A stretch of 64,000 nucleotides of DNA from Novipirellula sp052161655 (GCF_052161655.1 NZ_CP197418.1:4092001-4156000); one strand, 5' to 3'; positions 1 through 8,830 are shown, numbered from the stretch's first letter. Numbers and translations: made by a program. Notes: a model not told the origin generated them from the letters alone.

Positions 1-1176
1 AAGGCGTTTGCCGATACCTTGGATGCGCATTACCGCGAACAATGGCTACCGGTCCATTTACGAGAAATCCCGATCCTTCGCTATCTGCCCGAAGAGAATC
101 TTCAGCGAGTCGCCGCTGCGACAGGGTTGAATTCGTTCGGTCGGATGGAATGGGACAACGACTACAAGCGTCAACGGTCTTTGCCATTAGCCGATCAAAT
201 TCGTTCCGAACCGGTTGTGGCTGAAGAAGGGCATTTGCCAACGGAATTGGTGATCGTTCGTAGCGGTTTCGGACGCCTTTCGCAGAGCTACGGTGCATCG
301 CATCGAACCACCGCTTATCTAGGCAAAGGCCACATCTTTGGGTTCGAAGAACTTGCCTACAATTCACTTCGGCAACAAGCTTTGCCTCCCAAAACGTTGC
401 AGCGTTCTCTGCGAGCAATCGGGTTTCTCGACACGCTTTCGATTCCTGCGGAAGTTTTTGTGGATGCGATACTGCCTCATATCCGTCGCAGCGAATTGCC
501 CGAGTCTGTCGCCAAATTGATGGCTCGCACGGGTTCGGCAACCACCGACACCGAACGACGCACGCAGACTCGCTTGCCAAAGTCAAAACGTGACGGCGGC
601 AATGACTTGCCCATTGTGACCGGGACCGGATTCCAGCAAACAGAACTGCTCGAGTTTGTGGTGCAAAATCGCTTGAACAATGGCCAAGAAGCGATGGTCA
701 TTGATCTGAATCGATGCACTCGGTGCGACGATTGCGTCAAAGCATGCGCCAGCGTGAATGACGGCAATCCACGATTCGCTCGCCAAGGTTTGATTCACGA
801 TCGCTTGCAATTCGTGCAAGCGTGTATGCATTGCGAAGATCCTGTGTGCATGATTGGCTGTCCCACCGGATCGATCGCGCGTGACGTGAATACCGGGGTG
901 GTCGCGATTCATGAACCGATCTGTATTGGCTGTGGCACGTGTGCGAATGCGTGTCCTTATCAAAATATTCAAATGGCAAGTATTCGTGATCGCAGCGGAA
1001 AACCGTACTGCGATTCGACAACGGGTAAACCGATCACCAAGGCGACCAAGTGTGATCTGTGCAGTACCCAGCCCAATGGTCCTGCGTGTGCATCGGCTTG
1101 TCCGCATGACGCCTTGGTTCGTATTGATTTGACCGAGTCGGCGCCGCTAACGCAGTGGCTCGATCGCCGGAGTTAG
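1..1176 (+). CDS. cNMP-like domain / four-cluster ferredoxin fusion protein (5' partial)
   Basis: The reading frame is open to the left edge of the window, so the true start lies outside; the in-frame TTG at 19 is probably internal. The N-terminal part (bases 60-520) resembles a cyclic nucleotide-binding fold, with an RSGFGRLSQSY-like beta-roll stretch followed by YLGKGHIFGFEEL. The C-terminal half (bases 690-1130) has 16 cysteines in four groups: CxxCxxCxxxC, CxxCxxxxCxxxC, CxxCxxCxxxC and CxxCx8CxxxC, the pattern of HybA/DmsB/NrfC-type proteins with four [4Fe-4S] clusters. Its likely role is to carry electrons between a redox enzyme encoded upstream and the two cytochrome-like proteins encoded directly downstream. 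The cNMP domain could sense a ligand or be purely structural; the sequence does not say which. Confidence 0.85.
   Translation, partial: KAFADTLDAHYREQWLPVHLREIPILRYLPEENLQRVAAATGLNSFGRMEWDNDYKRQRSLPLADQIRSEPVVAEEGHLPTELVIVRSGFGRLSQSYGASHRTTAYLGKGHIFGFEELAYNSLRQQALPPKTLQRSLRAIGFLDTLSIPAEVFVDAILPHIRRSELPESVAKLMARTGSATTDTERRTQTRLPKSKRDGGNDLPIVTGTGFQQTELLEFVVQNRLNNGQEAMVIDLNRCTRCDDCVKACASVNDGNPRFARQGLIHDRLQFVQACMHCEDPVCMIGCPTGSIARDVNTGVVAIHEPICIGCGTCANACPYQNIQMASIRDRSGKPYCDSTTGKPITKATKCDLCSTQPNGPACASACPHDALVRIDLTESAPLTQWLDRRS
1169..1172 (+). promoter_or_regulatory. GGAG ribosome binding site
   Basis: GGAG lies nine bases before the ATG at 1182, inside the end of the preceding gene. It favours 1182 over an in-frame upstream start at 1155 that would overlap that gene. 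Confidence 0.5.
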
Positions 1177-1181
1177 CACCC

Positions 1182-2003
1182 ATGAAACCGATTCATTTTC
1201 GAACGCGACGACGTCTCTCTGTGATTGTGACTTTGATCGCGATTGCGATTGTCGTGACGATCAGTCGTTGGCAACAAAACCGGCTAGGACACGCAAGCTA
1301 CTTTACCGGATTCACGCTGCTGGCGACGTTGTGCTTGTTGATGCTACTAGGAATTCGGCGGCGGTTGCCTGTTTTGCCACTTGGGAACGTCAGTACTTGG
1401 ACGCAGATCCATCTGTACAGTGGGCTGTTCGCTGCCGGAGTCTATGCGGTCCATGTTCCCGCACTTATCGCCGCAGGACAATTTGAATGCACGCTATCGA
1501 TATTGTTTTTGATCGTCTCGGTGAGTGGCTTTTACGGGTTGTACGCAAGTCGCACGTTGCCGCGGCGATTGACCGCCGTCAGTGGCGAGTTTCGCTTCGA
1601 GCAAATTCCATGGCACCGCAACGAGATCGCCACCGCCGCCGGTCGGCTGATCGATGGAAACGGCGACGAGGCTGCGGTGACGGTGTTGAAATCGTTTTAT
1701 TGCAAAGTGCTGAATCCGTTTTTTGCGTCCTCGCCAACGCTTGCCTACGTCATGTTGCCAACCGGACATCGCCGACGGCGATTGTTGTCGGGTTTAAGCG
1801 AACTCGACCGCTATTTGGAAAACGAATCGCGATCAACTGCCGGACAATTCGCCTCCCTCGTCCGCAAACGTGATGACCTTGATTATCAGTATGCGTTGCA
1901 ATTGCGTCTGCGGTCATGGGTGGTCGTTCACAGCGTGCTCTCCTTGCTGCTCTTTGGCGGTGCGATCATCCATGCTGTCGTAGCGCTGCGTTTTACTATG
2001 TAG
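1182..2003 (+). CDS. Membrane cytochrome b-like protein
   Basis: The protein has 273 residues and about five hydrophobic helices, four in the first half and one at the extreme C-terminus, with a soluble stretch of about 110 residues between. Histidines sit in the third helix (IHLYSG and YAVHVPAL) and in the last helix (VVHSVLS and IIHAVVA), a pairing that would suit two b-type hemes. It starts five bases after the Fe-S gene and precedes the multiheme cytochrome gene, so a quinone or membrane electron-transfer subunit is likely. The family was not identified by a precise signature; a heme-free membrane anchor is the alternative. Confidence 0.65.
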   Translation: MKPIHFRTRRRLSVIVTLIAIAIVVTISRWQQNRLGHASYFTGFTLLATLCLLMLLGIRRRLPVLPLGNVSTWTQIHLYSGLFAAGVYAVHVPALIAAGQFECTLSILFLIVSVSGFYGLYASRTLPRRLTAVSGEFRFEQIPWHRNEIATAAGRLIDGNGDEAAVTVLKSFYCKVLNPFFASSPTLAYVMLPTGHRRRRLLSGLSELDRYLENESRSTAGQFASLVRKRDDLDYQYALQLRLRSWVVVHSVLSLLLFGGAIIHAVVALRFTM

Positions 2004-2090
2004 CCGACTGATTGACTGCTCGCTTCTGCAACGCCATTTCATTTGGCTCATCCGTTCGACGATCCACCCCGCCAACGACATTCTGATACG

Positions 2091-4163
2091 ATGCCTCGCG
2101 AAAACGTCCATTTGCCCAAGCCGCCAACGATCGATCGCCCCGGCGATCATTGGGTTTGCGGTGTCCATGCTTCAGGCAAAAAATGCCCGGCGGGTCCAAG
2201 TTCGTTGGGCACATGTCCATTAGCGGAACCCTGTTGCCCTCGGCGAACGTGGCTCAACCGCCGCAAGGCATTGGGATTGGTTGTCGTGGCAATCGCGGTT
2301 GTCATGCTGCTGATGATCAGTCAGGGAGGATTTGTTTCTGACTATTTCAAGCCGGGCGAATTGATTACGCCACACGCACAGATCTTGGCAGGCACGCTTA
2401 GCGAAAAACGATGTGCGGCCTGTCATTCGCAAGCATCGTTGGAGCCGTCATCGTGGTTTCGGCTCGGGGGTGCTGGGCACGACCACGTGTCGCAAACGGA
2501 TCGCTGTTTAGATTGTCATCACAGCACGATTGATCGCCAATCGGCTCGTTTAGCTCACAATTTGCCCCAGGAAGCACGCCAACAAATTCGCATGCTTTCA
2601 CTGCGATCGTCCACAATCTCGGCGACTCGCAATATCCGTCACGCGGGAGCCACGATCGGCGTCGATCAAGAGCACCTCGAATGTGCTGCGTGCCATCGTG
2701 AACATCGCGGAGCCGATGCCAATCTGATGGTGATGACGGATGCCCAATGCCAAACATGCCACAGCGATCAATTCGGAAGTTTTGCGGCGTCACACCCGCA
2801 ATGGGCCGATTGGCCCTACGGACGTGGAGGCAAAATCGCGTTTGATCATTCCTCTCACGCGATGAAACATTTTCCTGCATCCAGCAATGGCGGCGCTGCA
2901 ACCGAGTTTCGTTGTCTCGACTGTCACGTCAAAGATGAGAACCACGAACTGAGCCGTGTCGTTCGTTATGAATTTGCCTGCAAGTCGTGCCACGACGAAG
3001 CGTTGCGGTTGGAATCGGATCACGGCGTCGAGTTGTTCGCATTGCCGACGATCCCTGAGTCGCAGTCCCTTGAAATCCAGTCATGGCCTGTCGCTGCGAC
3101 GGGGTTCTTTGATGGCACCGTTGCTCCGCTAACCGAACTGTTTTTGCGAAACGATCCCGATGTCGCTTTCGCGTTGCGAATGATCGAATTGCGGGACTTC
3201 AGCCGCCTCAATACCAACTCACGCGATCAATCGGTTGCTGCTACGATCGTTGCCGCCGCGCATCGTCAGCTTTTGGCAGACATTGCCAAAGATGGGCAAG
3301 CGGCTTTGCTTGAACGAGCCAACGCGACCGCGGTATCGTCGCCAGCGTTGACAAATGTGATTCGATCGATCCCACCGCAAATGTTGTCGGACAGCTATCG
3401 GATGTGGTTTCTAAACCCTGGCAATCGTGTCACCGATGCCAAGCAACGAGGAAACCAGAAACAACTGTTCCGCACTGTCGCCACGTCACAAAATTTGCTT
3501 GCACCAAGCTCGGACGACGACTTACTGCTTAGCGACGAGATCAGTGGCGGTGACGATTTGCTTACAGGCGATCTGCTGGCCGACGATTTACTTAGCGACG
3601 ATGGCTTGCTAGGTGATGACGATCTGCTCGGTGCGGATCCACTCGTAGCGGATCCGCTGGCAGACAACGGAGCGGAAACAGGTGCGTCGGCCGCACCGGA
3701 TGACGATCGCTTTGACCCGAGTCGCATGCTTCGCGTTGGCGGCTGGTACCGCGATGAATTGAAGATGGCGATCGTCTATCGAGGCAGCGGGCACGCGGAT
3801 CCGGTGGTCCGGTCTGCAATCGAAACGCTCGGCGCGTTGCCCGCGAACGATCCAATTCGCAAACGGATGCTTGCCAACAGGACGGTCGCCGCGTGTATCA
3901 CATGTCACCCTGCGGCCTCGCAAGGTGCCGGGAATTGGTTGAGCACGCCGTTGGTGGGCCAAGGCCGCTCGTTCACAAAATTTTCGCACAAACCGCACAT
4001 GAATATTGCTGGTTTGACGGACTGTGTGCATTGCCACCGCGTCGGCGAGAGCGGGCTCGATTTCGAGCCGATCAAACTCGAGGCGTGTGCAAGCTGCCAT
4101 ACCTCGCACGGAGCTGGCGAATCGTGCACAAAATGCCATCGCTATCACGTCGATTCGTTTTGA
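2091..4163 (+). CDS. Membrane-anchored ten-heme c-type cytochrome
   Basis: Ten CxxCH motifs are present: six in the first half (CAACH, CLDCH, CAACH, CQTCH, CLDCH, CKSCH) and four in the second (CITCH, CVHCH, CASCH, CTKCH). A cysteine-rich N-terminal stretch of about 55 residues precedes one membrane helix (VVVAIAVVMLLMIS), so most of the protein should lie outside the cytoplasmic membrane. Between the heme groups is an acidic low-complexity stretch of LL-(S/A/G/T)-D-(D/E) units (bases 3510-3670). The ATG at 2091 was chosen over an in-frame TTG at 2043. It is last in the operon with the Fe-S fusion and cytochrome b-like genes and is the probable terminal carrier of that chain. Confidence 0.88.
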   Translation: MPRENVHLPKPPTIDRPGDHWVCGVHASGKKCPAGPSSLGTCPLAEPCCPRRTWLNRRKALGLVVVAIAVVMLLMISQGGFVSDYFKPGELITPHAQILAGTLSEKRCAACHSQASLEPSSWFRLGGAGHDHVSQTDRCLDCHHSTIDRQSARLAHNLPQEARQQIRMLSLRSSTISATRNIRHAGATIGVDQEHLECAACHREHRGADANLMVMTDAQCQTCHSDQFGSFAASHPQWADWPYGRGGKIAFDHSSHAMKHFPASSNGGAATEFRCLDCHVKDENHELSRVVRYEFACKSCHDEALRLESDHGVELFALPTIPESQSLEIQSWPVAATGFFDGTVAPLTELFLRNDPDVAFALRMIELRDFSRLNTNSRDQSVAATIVAAAHRQLLADIAKDGQAALLERANATAVSSPALTNVIRSIPPQMLSDSYRMWFLNPGNRVTDAKQRGNQKQLFRTVATSQNLLAPSSDDDLLLSDEISGGDDLLTGDLLADDLLSDDGLLGDDDLLGADPLVADPLADNGAETGASAAPDDDRFDPSRMLRVGGWYRDELKMAIVYRGSGHADPVVRSAIETLGALPANDPIRKRMLANRTVAACITCHPAASQGAGNWLSTPLVGQGRSFTKFSHKPHMNIAGLTDCVHCHRVGESGLDFEPIKLEACASCHTSHGAGESCTKCHRYHVDSF

Positions 4164-4179
4164 TGTGATGTACATCCCC

Positions 4180-4245
4180 GTAGCGAAAGTCGCGAAGACT
4201 TTCGTCCGTCCTCGCGGCCCCGAAACTCTTGGCGAGTTTCGCTAC
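4180..4245. repeat. Palindromic REP-like unit
   Basis: This is an imperfect inverted repeat starting GTAGCGAAAGTCGC and ending GCGAGTTTCGCTAC. Each arm is itself a small palindrome (CGAAAGTC/GACTTTCG and CGAAACTC/GAGTTTCG). The same unit recurs near 15123, 15336, 32970, 38670, 38738, 41160 and 53739. Confidence 0.75.
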
Positions 4246-4256
4246 GGAAAATTACG

Positions 4257-5255
4257 TTACGCGGGATAAAACTGGTTGATTGGGCCGCCAGCATCCTCGA
4301 TGTCGGTTTCCGCTAAGAACAACTGCCCCGCGTTGGGACATTTCGCCTTTGCTTCGGCGTTCATGTTTTCTACCGCAGTCGTGATCACCAATTGAATCTT
4401 GCCCTCGTGCCGAACGAGTGCAGGACATGTGTTTTGCGGCGACCCGGCAGTTTGCCACTCACGCACTAGATTGCCCGAAGCGATGTCGTACATGCGGGTC
4501 GTTCCAAAGTCGGCAACATCCGGCAAGAACATGGAGACGATGATCTGTTTGCCATCCGGGGTCAGAATTGCTCCGTCAGGGACCGCGGGATCTTTAGTCA
4601 GGTCGATGACGACCGTGGGATCGCTGAGCGTCCCGGCGTCAATGTCCAAGTCGTAACGGACGATTTGGCGAGTCGGCGAATCGATGTCATACAGACTGAG
4701 CGATCCGTCAGCGTTTTTGACGATCGATTTTCCGTTGCTGCAAATCTGGTCGTCTCGCAAGCGAATCAGTTTCGAGTCGCGACCACGATACAAGTAGAGT
4801 CCTGCCTTTTTCGTGGCAAACTCGAGGTCTTTGGTCCCGAAAACCAAATTGTTCTCATAAAAAGTACCGTCATTGATGATCGTATTTTCGACGTCGCCGT
4901 CGATACCATCCTGAAACGACTCAAAGATTCCCGTCGCAGTGTTAAAGAAACCAAGCGAACGCTCGCAACCGACAATGAATCGGTTCGCGGTCGTACAGGG
5001 AAACGCGAATCCTGGCCGCCCCGGCAAGTCAAATGACTGGTTTGTCTGAGTCGCCAGATTGTACAGATTCAGCGAGCCATTTTTCGAATCCGATCCGTGT
5101 TGGATTCCCACCCACGAGAATTGGCTGTCGCTGAGGGCGAACGGGCCTTCGGGCAAAAAACGCAATGCATCGGTTGTGGGGACACTGAGTGCGGTGGCTT
5201 GGTTAGTTTCAGGCATGATTTTGAAAATTTTGGTATCGGTGGATGACAGTTTCAT
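4257..5255 (-). CDS. SMP-30/gluconolactonase/LRE-family beta-propeller protein
   Basis: Of 332 residues, the layout follows the SMP-30 family: an EGPFALS segment near the N-terminus (usual first metal ligand Glu), a TIINDGTFY segment in the middle (usual Asn), an ICSNGKSIV segment (usual PNG Asn) and VPDGAILTPDGK near residue 235 (usual PDG Asp). Family members are six-bladed propellers that bind one divalent metal and hydrolyse sugar lactones or phosphoesters; the substrate here is unknown. No signal peptide is visible, so it is probably cytoplasmic. The ATG at 5255 was preferred; a GTG directly before it and an ATG at 5216 are alternatives. It is a single gene, convergent with the cytochrome operon and divergent from queD. 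Confidence 0.75.
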   Translation of the reverse strand: MKLSSTDTKIFKIMPETNQATALSVPTTDALRFLPEGPFALSDSQFSWVGIQHGSDSKNGSLNLYNLATQTNQSFDLPGRPGFAFPCTTANRFIVGCERSLGFFNTATGIFESFQDGIDGDVENTIINDGTFYENNLVFGTKDLEFATKKAGLYLYRGRDSKLIRLRDDQICSNGKSIVKNADGSLSLYDIDSPTRQIVRYDLDIDAGTLSDPTVVIDLTKDPAVPDGAILTPDGKQIIVSMFLPDVADFGTTRMYDIASGNLVREWQTAGSPQNTCPALVRHEGKIQLVITTAVENMNAEAKAKCPNAGQLFLAETDIEDAGGPINQFYPA

Positions 5256-5440
5256 CACGGATCATTCCGTGACCCTAACGCTCGCATAGTGTGCCATTTT
5301 CTTGACGGCGAAGAAACCAGGCCGATTCGCGATGATTAAGACATACTCTATGATGCCGATGAAGCAGATTCACCCTTATTTCAATCCATCATGCTGCGGA
5401 TTGCAGCACGGATTTTGTATCGATTCGAGGAAGATAAACG

Positions 5441-5872
5441 ATGTCACTGAGCATCATGCGACGATTTACGTTCTGTGCGGGCCACCGATTGGTCGGTCAC
5501 GAAGGCAAATGCCAGAATTTGCATGGGCATAATTATGTGGTGGAAATCTATGTCACCGGCCACGAGCAGGACTCGGTCGGCCGCATCTTGGACTTCAAAC
5601 TGTTGAAAAAACGGTGCAAGGGATGGCTGGATGAAAATTGGGACCACGCGTTTATCTTGTGGGATCAGGACGAAAATGGACTCGCCGCAATCCGCTCGTC
5701 CGAGCCTCATCGCATCTACGAATTGGCGTCCAACCCGACTGCCGAAAACATGGCGCTGCATTTGTTGAACGAAGTGTGTCCCAAGATTCTAGAAGGTACC
5801 GGCGCTGCGGCCTTTAAAGTCCGATTGTGGGAAAGTGAAGAGACATGTGCCGAAGTGGACTTGGACCAGTAA
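5441..5872 (+). CDS. queD: 6-pyruvoyl-tetrahydropterin synthase / 6-carboxytetrahydropterin synthase (QueD-type)
   Basis: At 143 residues it is a normal-length member of the PTPS/QueD family. FCAGHRL near residue 11 and HGHNY near residue 28 provide the three zinc-binding histidines, and NPTAENMALHL is the typical region before the C-terminal catalytic segment, where a conserved Glu lies in LWESEETCAEV. QueD converts dihydroneopterin triphosphate to 6-carboxy-tetrahydropterin in queuosine/preQ0 synthesis. A GAGGA box lies about 11 bases before the ATG. No other queuosine genes are in the window, and I saw no convincing preQ1 riboswitch upstream. A related pterin-forming activity cannot be excluded. 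Confidence 0.85.
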   Translation: MSLSIMRRFTFCAGHRLVGHEGKCQNLHGHNYVVEIYVTGHEQDSVGRILDFKLLKKRCKGWLDENWDHAFILWDQDENGLAAIRSSEPHRIYELASNPTAENMALHLLNEVCPKILEGTGAAAFKVRLWESEETCAEVDLDQ

Positions 5873-5903
5873 GCTTTTTTCCGAAAGTGGCAGCTCGAAC
5901 TAA

Positions 5904-5956
5904 CAAACAAAAAAACGGCCCATCCCACAGATATCTCTGTATAGGACTGGCCGTTT
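5904..5956 (-). terminator. Hairpin followed by a T-tract on the minus strand
   Basis: Arms AAACGGCC (5913-5920) and GGCCGTTT (5949-5956) enclose a second small stem, ACAGA-TATC-TCTGT (5927-5940). Read on the minus strand, the stem runs into a run of T, as in an intrinsic terminator for leftward transcription such as the 6337-6696 gene. Read on the plus strand it lacks a T-run but could still slow transcription leaving queD. Confidence 0.5.
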
Positions 5957-6033
5957 AACTGACGCTGTTTAGTTGAATAGGTTCGGTACGTTGACTCGCC
6001 AGCGATCAAAACCCTCGTACCTAGGCAGAAGCC

Positions 6034-6176
6034 CAACGCCGTGAGCGATTTTTAGGCTGGAAAATTACAGCATTGACGTTTCGTAGCTACGCTCGCCAGA
6101 GCGTGGATTGTTGGCGTCAAACGCGAATCACCACCTTCTGGCGAAGGTAGCTACCAGGAAATCCTTCACGACGTTG
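6034..6176. repeat. 142-bp inverted-repeat element (family B), copy 1
   Basis: The ends are CAACGCCGTGAGCGATTTTT and the inverse of AAATCCTTCACGACGTTG. The interior holds CGTAGCTACGCTCGCCAGAG and CTTCTGGCGAAGGTAGCTAC. It is clearly related to 51362-51502 (same orientation) and 49145-49286 (inverted), all 141-143 bp long. No coding potential was seen. It fills most of the gap between queD and the next gene. Confidence 0.8.
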
Positions 6177-6255
6177 GGCACTGCCATGGAACGCACTGCA
6201 CCCGAGGTTCCGCCTTGTCTACCAAGTTCAAGCACACAGAGCCTGCAAGGCAGTC

Positions 6256-6280
6256 GGTTCCCAGGCAAAGCCTGAGAACC
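6256..6280. repeat. Short palindrome GGTTCCCAGGC/GCCTGAGAACC
   Basis: This is a 25-base imperfect palindrome with a three-base loop. A related half-site (GGTTCCCAGGCAGAGCC) abuts the family B copy near 51347, so it is probably another short dispersed repeat. Confidence 0.5.
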
Positions 6281-6336
6281 AGAAATTAAGATGGAACTTA
6301 CTCGCATCAACCTGATTAGTCATGTCGCTGCGATCG

Positions 6337-6696
6337 TCAAAACGCGGCGACGAAAGTAGTGTTACTTTTTTTAACGCCTAACTTCTTTTCCGTAAAATCG
6401 TTGGGGGTGGGGATTACATTGACGGGGCGGAGTGCGCTGACAACCGAGTGGAAACCATCTTTCAGATTTTTGAACTCAGTCGATTCACCTGGATTCAAAA
6501 TGCGTCCGCCAAGTTTGGTGAAGTTGGATGCGTTCGCGTTTTTCAACGCATCGCTTGGGTCAACACTTACATAGGCGACCTGTTGGCTGTCGTTGTTGAC
6601 ACGAATCTTTCCTAGCTCTTTACTTCCGCCTCCGCCTGCGGTGGCAACGGACGGAACAGCGAATGCGATCAACGCAGCAAGACATAGTTTGTACAT
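6337..6696 (-). CDS. Small secreted protein of unknown function
   Basis: It encodes 119 residues beginning with a clear signal peptide (MYKLCLAALIAFAVPSVATA, then a Gly-rich stretch). The mature part of about 98 residues alternates hydrophobic and polar residues (KIRVNN, VAYVSVDPS, FVAAF), suggesting a small beta-rich extracytoplasmic domain. No family was recognised. It lies downstream of the DUF1559 gene in the same direction with a 226-base gap, so it may be an independent unit ending at the minus-strand hairpin at 5904-5956. Confidence 0.6.
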   Translation of the reverse strand: MYKLCLAALIAFAVPSVATAGGGGSKELGKIRVNNDSQQVAYVSVDPSDALKNANASNFTKLGGRILNPGESTEFKNLKDGFHSVVSALRPVNVIPTPNDFTEKKLGVKKSNTTFVAAF

Positions 6697-6922
6697 CTGA
6701 GGACTCTCTTTGTTTGCGATACAGGGATTGAAACTTGGAGTGAAAACTAGCTGAGGACCAAGGCTGCTTGATTAACAAGTTCCGAACTTTGCGGTGACTT
6801 GCAAATTCACTCGGCACCTTGGGGGGAACGCTTCGAGACCGGTGAATACTCCTTTCAAGGTGGGCGAACTGAGGTTGGGGAGGGAACGTGGGTGGCGTGT
6901 TGGTGTTGTTGGCCAAATGTTG

Positions 6923-7726
6923 CTAATGACCAAAAACTTCGTTAACCGACTCGTGACCATAGCGAGAGCACAAGGCGCCAATCAGGTTTTCGTCGGTGGA
7001 TTCAGTCAAAAATCTCACCGCACCATCGGAAAACGCGACCTGCGCCCCGCCTGGGTGAAAACTGAAAATTTCGCCGCTATTGTCGATATTAATGCCACCG
7101 TTGTCGTGAGAGATCGTGTTACGGCCATCGGCCCACAATCCGTACGACTCCGGCAGCCGATCGACGACCTCACATATGAAAATGGTGTAACTCGTGCCGT
7201 CGATGATTTCAGGTAGAGATACCGGGTTTAACCTTCGAGGCGACGACGAAATCAGAACGCCGTTGTTTAAATCGACTCCCGCTTGAGCACGCTCGGATGC
7301 CAATGCGCTGCCCATCATGCCGGCGTAGTCGGTATCGCCCTCGACGTCCAAGACGGATGACGGACAGCGGAATGTGGGGATAACGGTCTTGCTGAGGGAG
7401 GCATTTAGTGGGTAGGCGTCCCACGCAAGTTTGCGATTGTAGGACGAAGCGATTGCCGTTTGCTCGATGTTGCCTAGGATCGCGGAACACCATGATTGGT
7501 TGCGTAGGCCTAAGCGATCATTGCCGAGGGGAAGCGTATTAAAAGTAGCATGGAACTGATGCAGCCCCAAAGCTTGTTGGTGCAAGCGATTTGAACATTG
7601 TGTTCGTCGTGCAGCTTCGCGCGCTGCTTGAACACCGGACATGCTGAGCGATAAGAGTACACCGATGATGCTGATCACTACTAGCAATTCAACGAGCGTA
7701 AAGCCGCGTTGACGCCGGGGATTCAT
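6923..7726 (-). CDS. DUF1559 prepilin-like protein
   Basis: From the ATG at 7726 the protein (267 residues) opens with a short basic leader MNPRRQRG, then FTLVELLVVISIIGVLLSL, the prepilin peptidase site and N-terminal helix of type IV pilin-like proteins. VQAAREAARRTQCSNRLHQQ and, near the C-terminus, FHPGGAQVAFSDGAVRF match the planctomycete DUF1559 family. Such proteins occur in many copies in these genomes and are thought to be exported pilin-like surface proteins. An upstream in-frame start at 7801 would add 25 residues ahead of the leader and is unlikely. Its peptidase and assembly system may be the one encoded at 18423-38493. Confidence 0.85.
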   Translation of the reverse strand: MNPRRQRGFTLVELLVVISIIGVLLSLSMSGVQAAREAARRTQCSNRLHQQALGLHQFHATFNTLPLGNDRLGLRNQSWCSAILGNIEQTAIASSYNRKLAWDAYPLNASLSKTVIPTFRCPSSVLDVEGDTDYAGMMGSALASERAQAGVDLNNGVLISSSPRRLNPVSLPEIIDGTSYTIFICEVVDRLPESYGLWADGRNTISHDNGGINIDNSGEIFSFHPGGAQVAFSDGAVRFLTESTDENLIGALCSRYGHESVNEVFGH

Positions 7727-8074
7727 TGCTCGACATCCACTCGGGTTTGTCGATGCAGTACTGACGAATCGGTTGAAATGCTTGGGTGCCATGGCTACCA
7801 CACGCTCTCAGCGTCACTCCGTACTTGTTTTTAGTTCCCCACTGCAGAACGCATAGGGTGTCCCTAGTACTCCTGAGTTTTGTATCGTTAAGTTATATGA
7901 TTTGCAAGTAAAAGGTTGGCAAATTTCTACAATTATAAGACACAGAAAAAAACACTACTGGAAATAGTAAGTCCTCAATACAACGCACACATTTAAAAAA
8001 AAGTAGTGAGGTTTCGAGGCACATCATTTGCGTTCCTACCAACTGGTTCCGTTCGCACACATTCCTTACAGATT

Positions 8075-8325
8075 GTAAGAAGTGAGGCAGGAGTCTTTCA
8101 GTACATTGGCCGTTTTGGCGCTAGCGGCTTTTTGATTTAGTGAGCCGCTCGCGCGCGAGCGGCCGGGGTCCACGCATTACCCGGTGCCTTACGGCCCATG
8201 GCTCACTTATGTGACTTTCATTTCAATTAAATCAACAGCCCGCAAGCCACGGTTCCGGCGCTGAACCGGGGCTAGCGCCAAACGGCTAACGGGATTTTAC
8301 CCAATGATTCCTGCCTACCTGGTTA
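8075..8325. repeat. Palindromic element family A, copy 1
   Basis: The ends form an imperfect inverted repeat: GGCAGGAGTC (8086) through CGTTTTGGCGCTAGC on the left, and GCTAGCGCCAAACGGC through GATTCCTGCC (8315) on the right. The interior carries further palindromes (GCCGCTCGCGCGCGAGCGGC and CCGGTGCCTTACGGCCCATG). Related copies are at 46086-46306 and 49131-49415. No reading frame is present. Confidence 0.75.
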
Positions 8326-8691
8326 GTCCCTCGTATGTGTCCGATGGCATGGAGCGTGCCTAGAACGATACGGTAGTTACCGTCGACAGCTGGTTGATAT
8401 CCATCGAATCAGTCAACGCTTTGGCGAGCATGGCTACGGTGTGCATGGCGACGTCGATTTTGGTCGGGCGTCTTCTTTGACGACCCACTACGCCAATGAT
8501 TCACACCGCATAGGGGCATCTTAAAATCCTCGCTCAGATGCCTGTCGCTCTTGCCGTCGGTTCCGAGTCATTCGCCGAGGGATAGGTCTTGATCGACGAT
8601 GGTCAATTTTTCATTAAACGAAGTTCTTCGTAGAAAGGGGACAGGTGCACACGCCGGAGCCAGTCTTAGCCTCGCTTTCGCGTTGCACGTT

Positions 8692-8748
8692 GTCTCTGGC
8701 TGGACGCAACGTCTCTGGCTGGACGCAACGTCTCTGGGCGGACGCAAC
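8692..8748 (+). repeat. Three tandem 19-bp repeats
   Basis: The unit GTCTCTGGCTGGACGCAAC occurs three times head to tail; the third copy has one change. There is no spacer between units, so this is a minisatellite rather than a CRISPR array. It lies 82 bases before the sugar kinase start. Confidence 0.9.
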
Positions 8749-8830
8749 TCGCATTCGCGTCGCAATCCCGTACAATGTAATTTCCAATCGCTAACGCGAT
8801 GCCAACCACTAACGCAATAAACGGGATCCC

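Larger units (their letters stand above)
7727..8830. other. 1.1-kb non-coding gap with repeats
   Basis: No credible gene is visible on either strand. Bases 7860-8030 are much richer in A and T than the surroundings and could hold the promoter of the leftward DUF1559 gene. A family A palindromic element lies at 8075-8325 and three 19-bp tandem repeats at 8692-8748. Bases 8330-8640 may be degraded coding DNA, since every frame is broken by stops and no family could be recognised. Confidence 0.6.

Noticed and set aside
1155..1181. Upstream start for the cytochrome b-like gene
   Set aside because: It would overlap the Fe-S gene and ignores the GGAG site placed for the ATG at 1182.
5259..5440. 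Possible preQ1 riboswitch before queD
   Set aside because: Only a small GCTGC/GCAGC hairpin is visible; the conserved aptamer features were not found.
8692..8748. Possible CRISPR array
   Set aside because: The 19-bp units are directly adjacent with no spacers.
8599..8820. Plus-strand frame beginning near RRKGTGAHAG, reminiscent of the ends of REP-associated transposases
   Set aside because: The resemblance is only a few residues and the frame then runs into the 19-bp tandem repeats.
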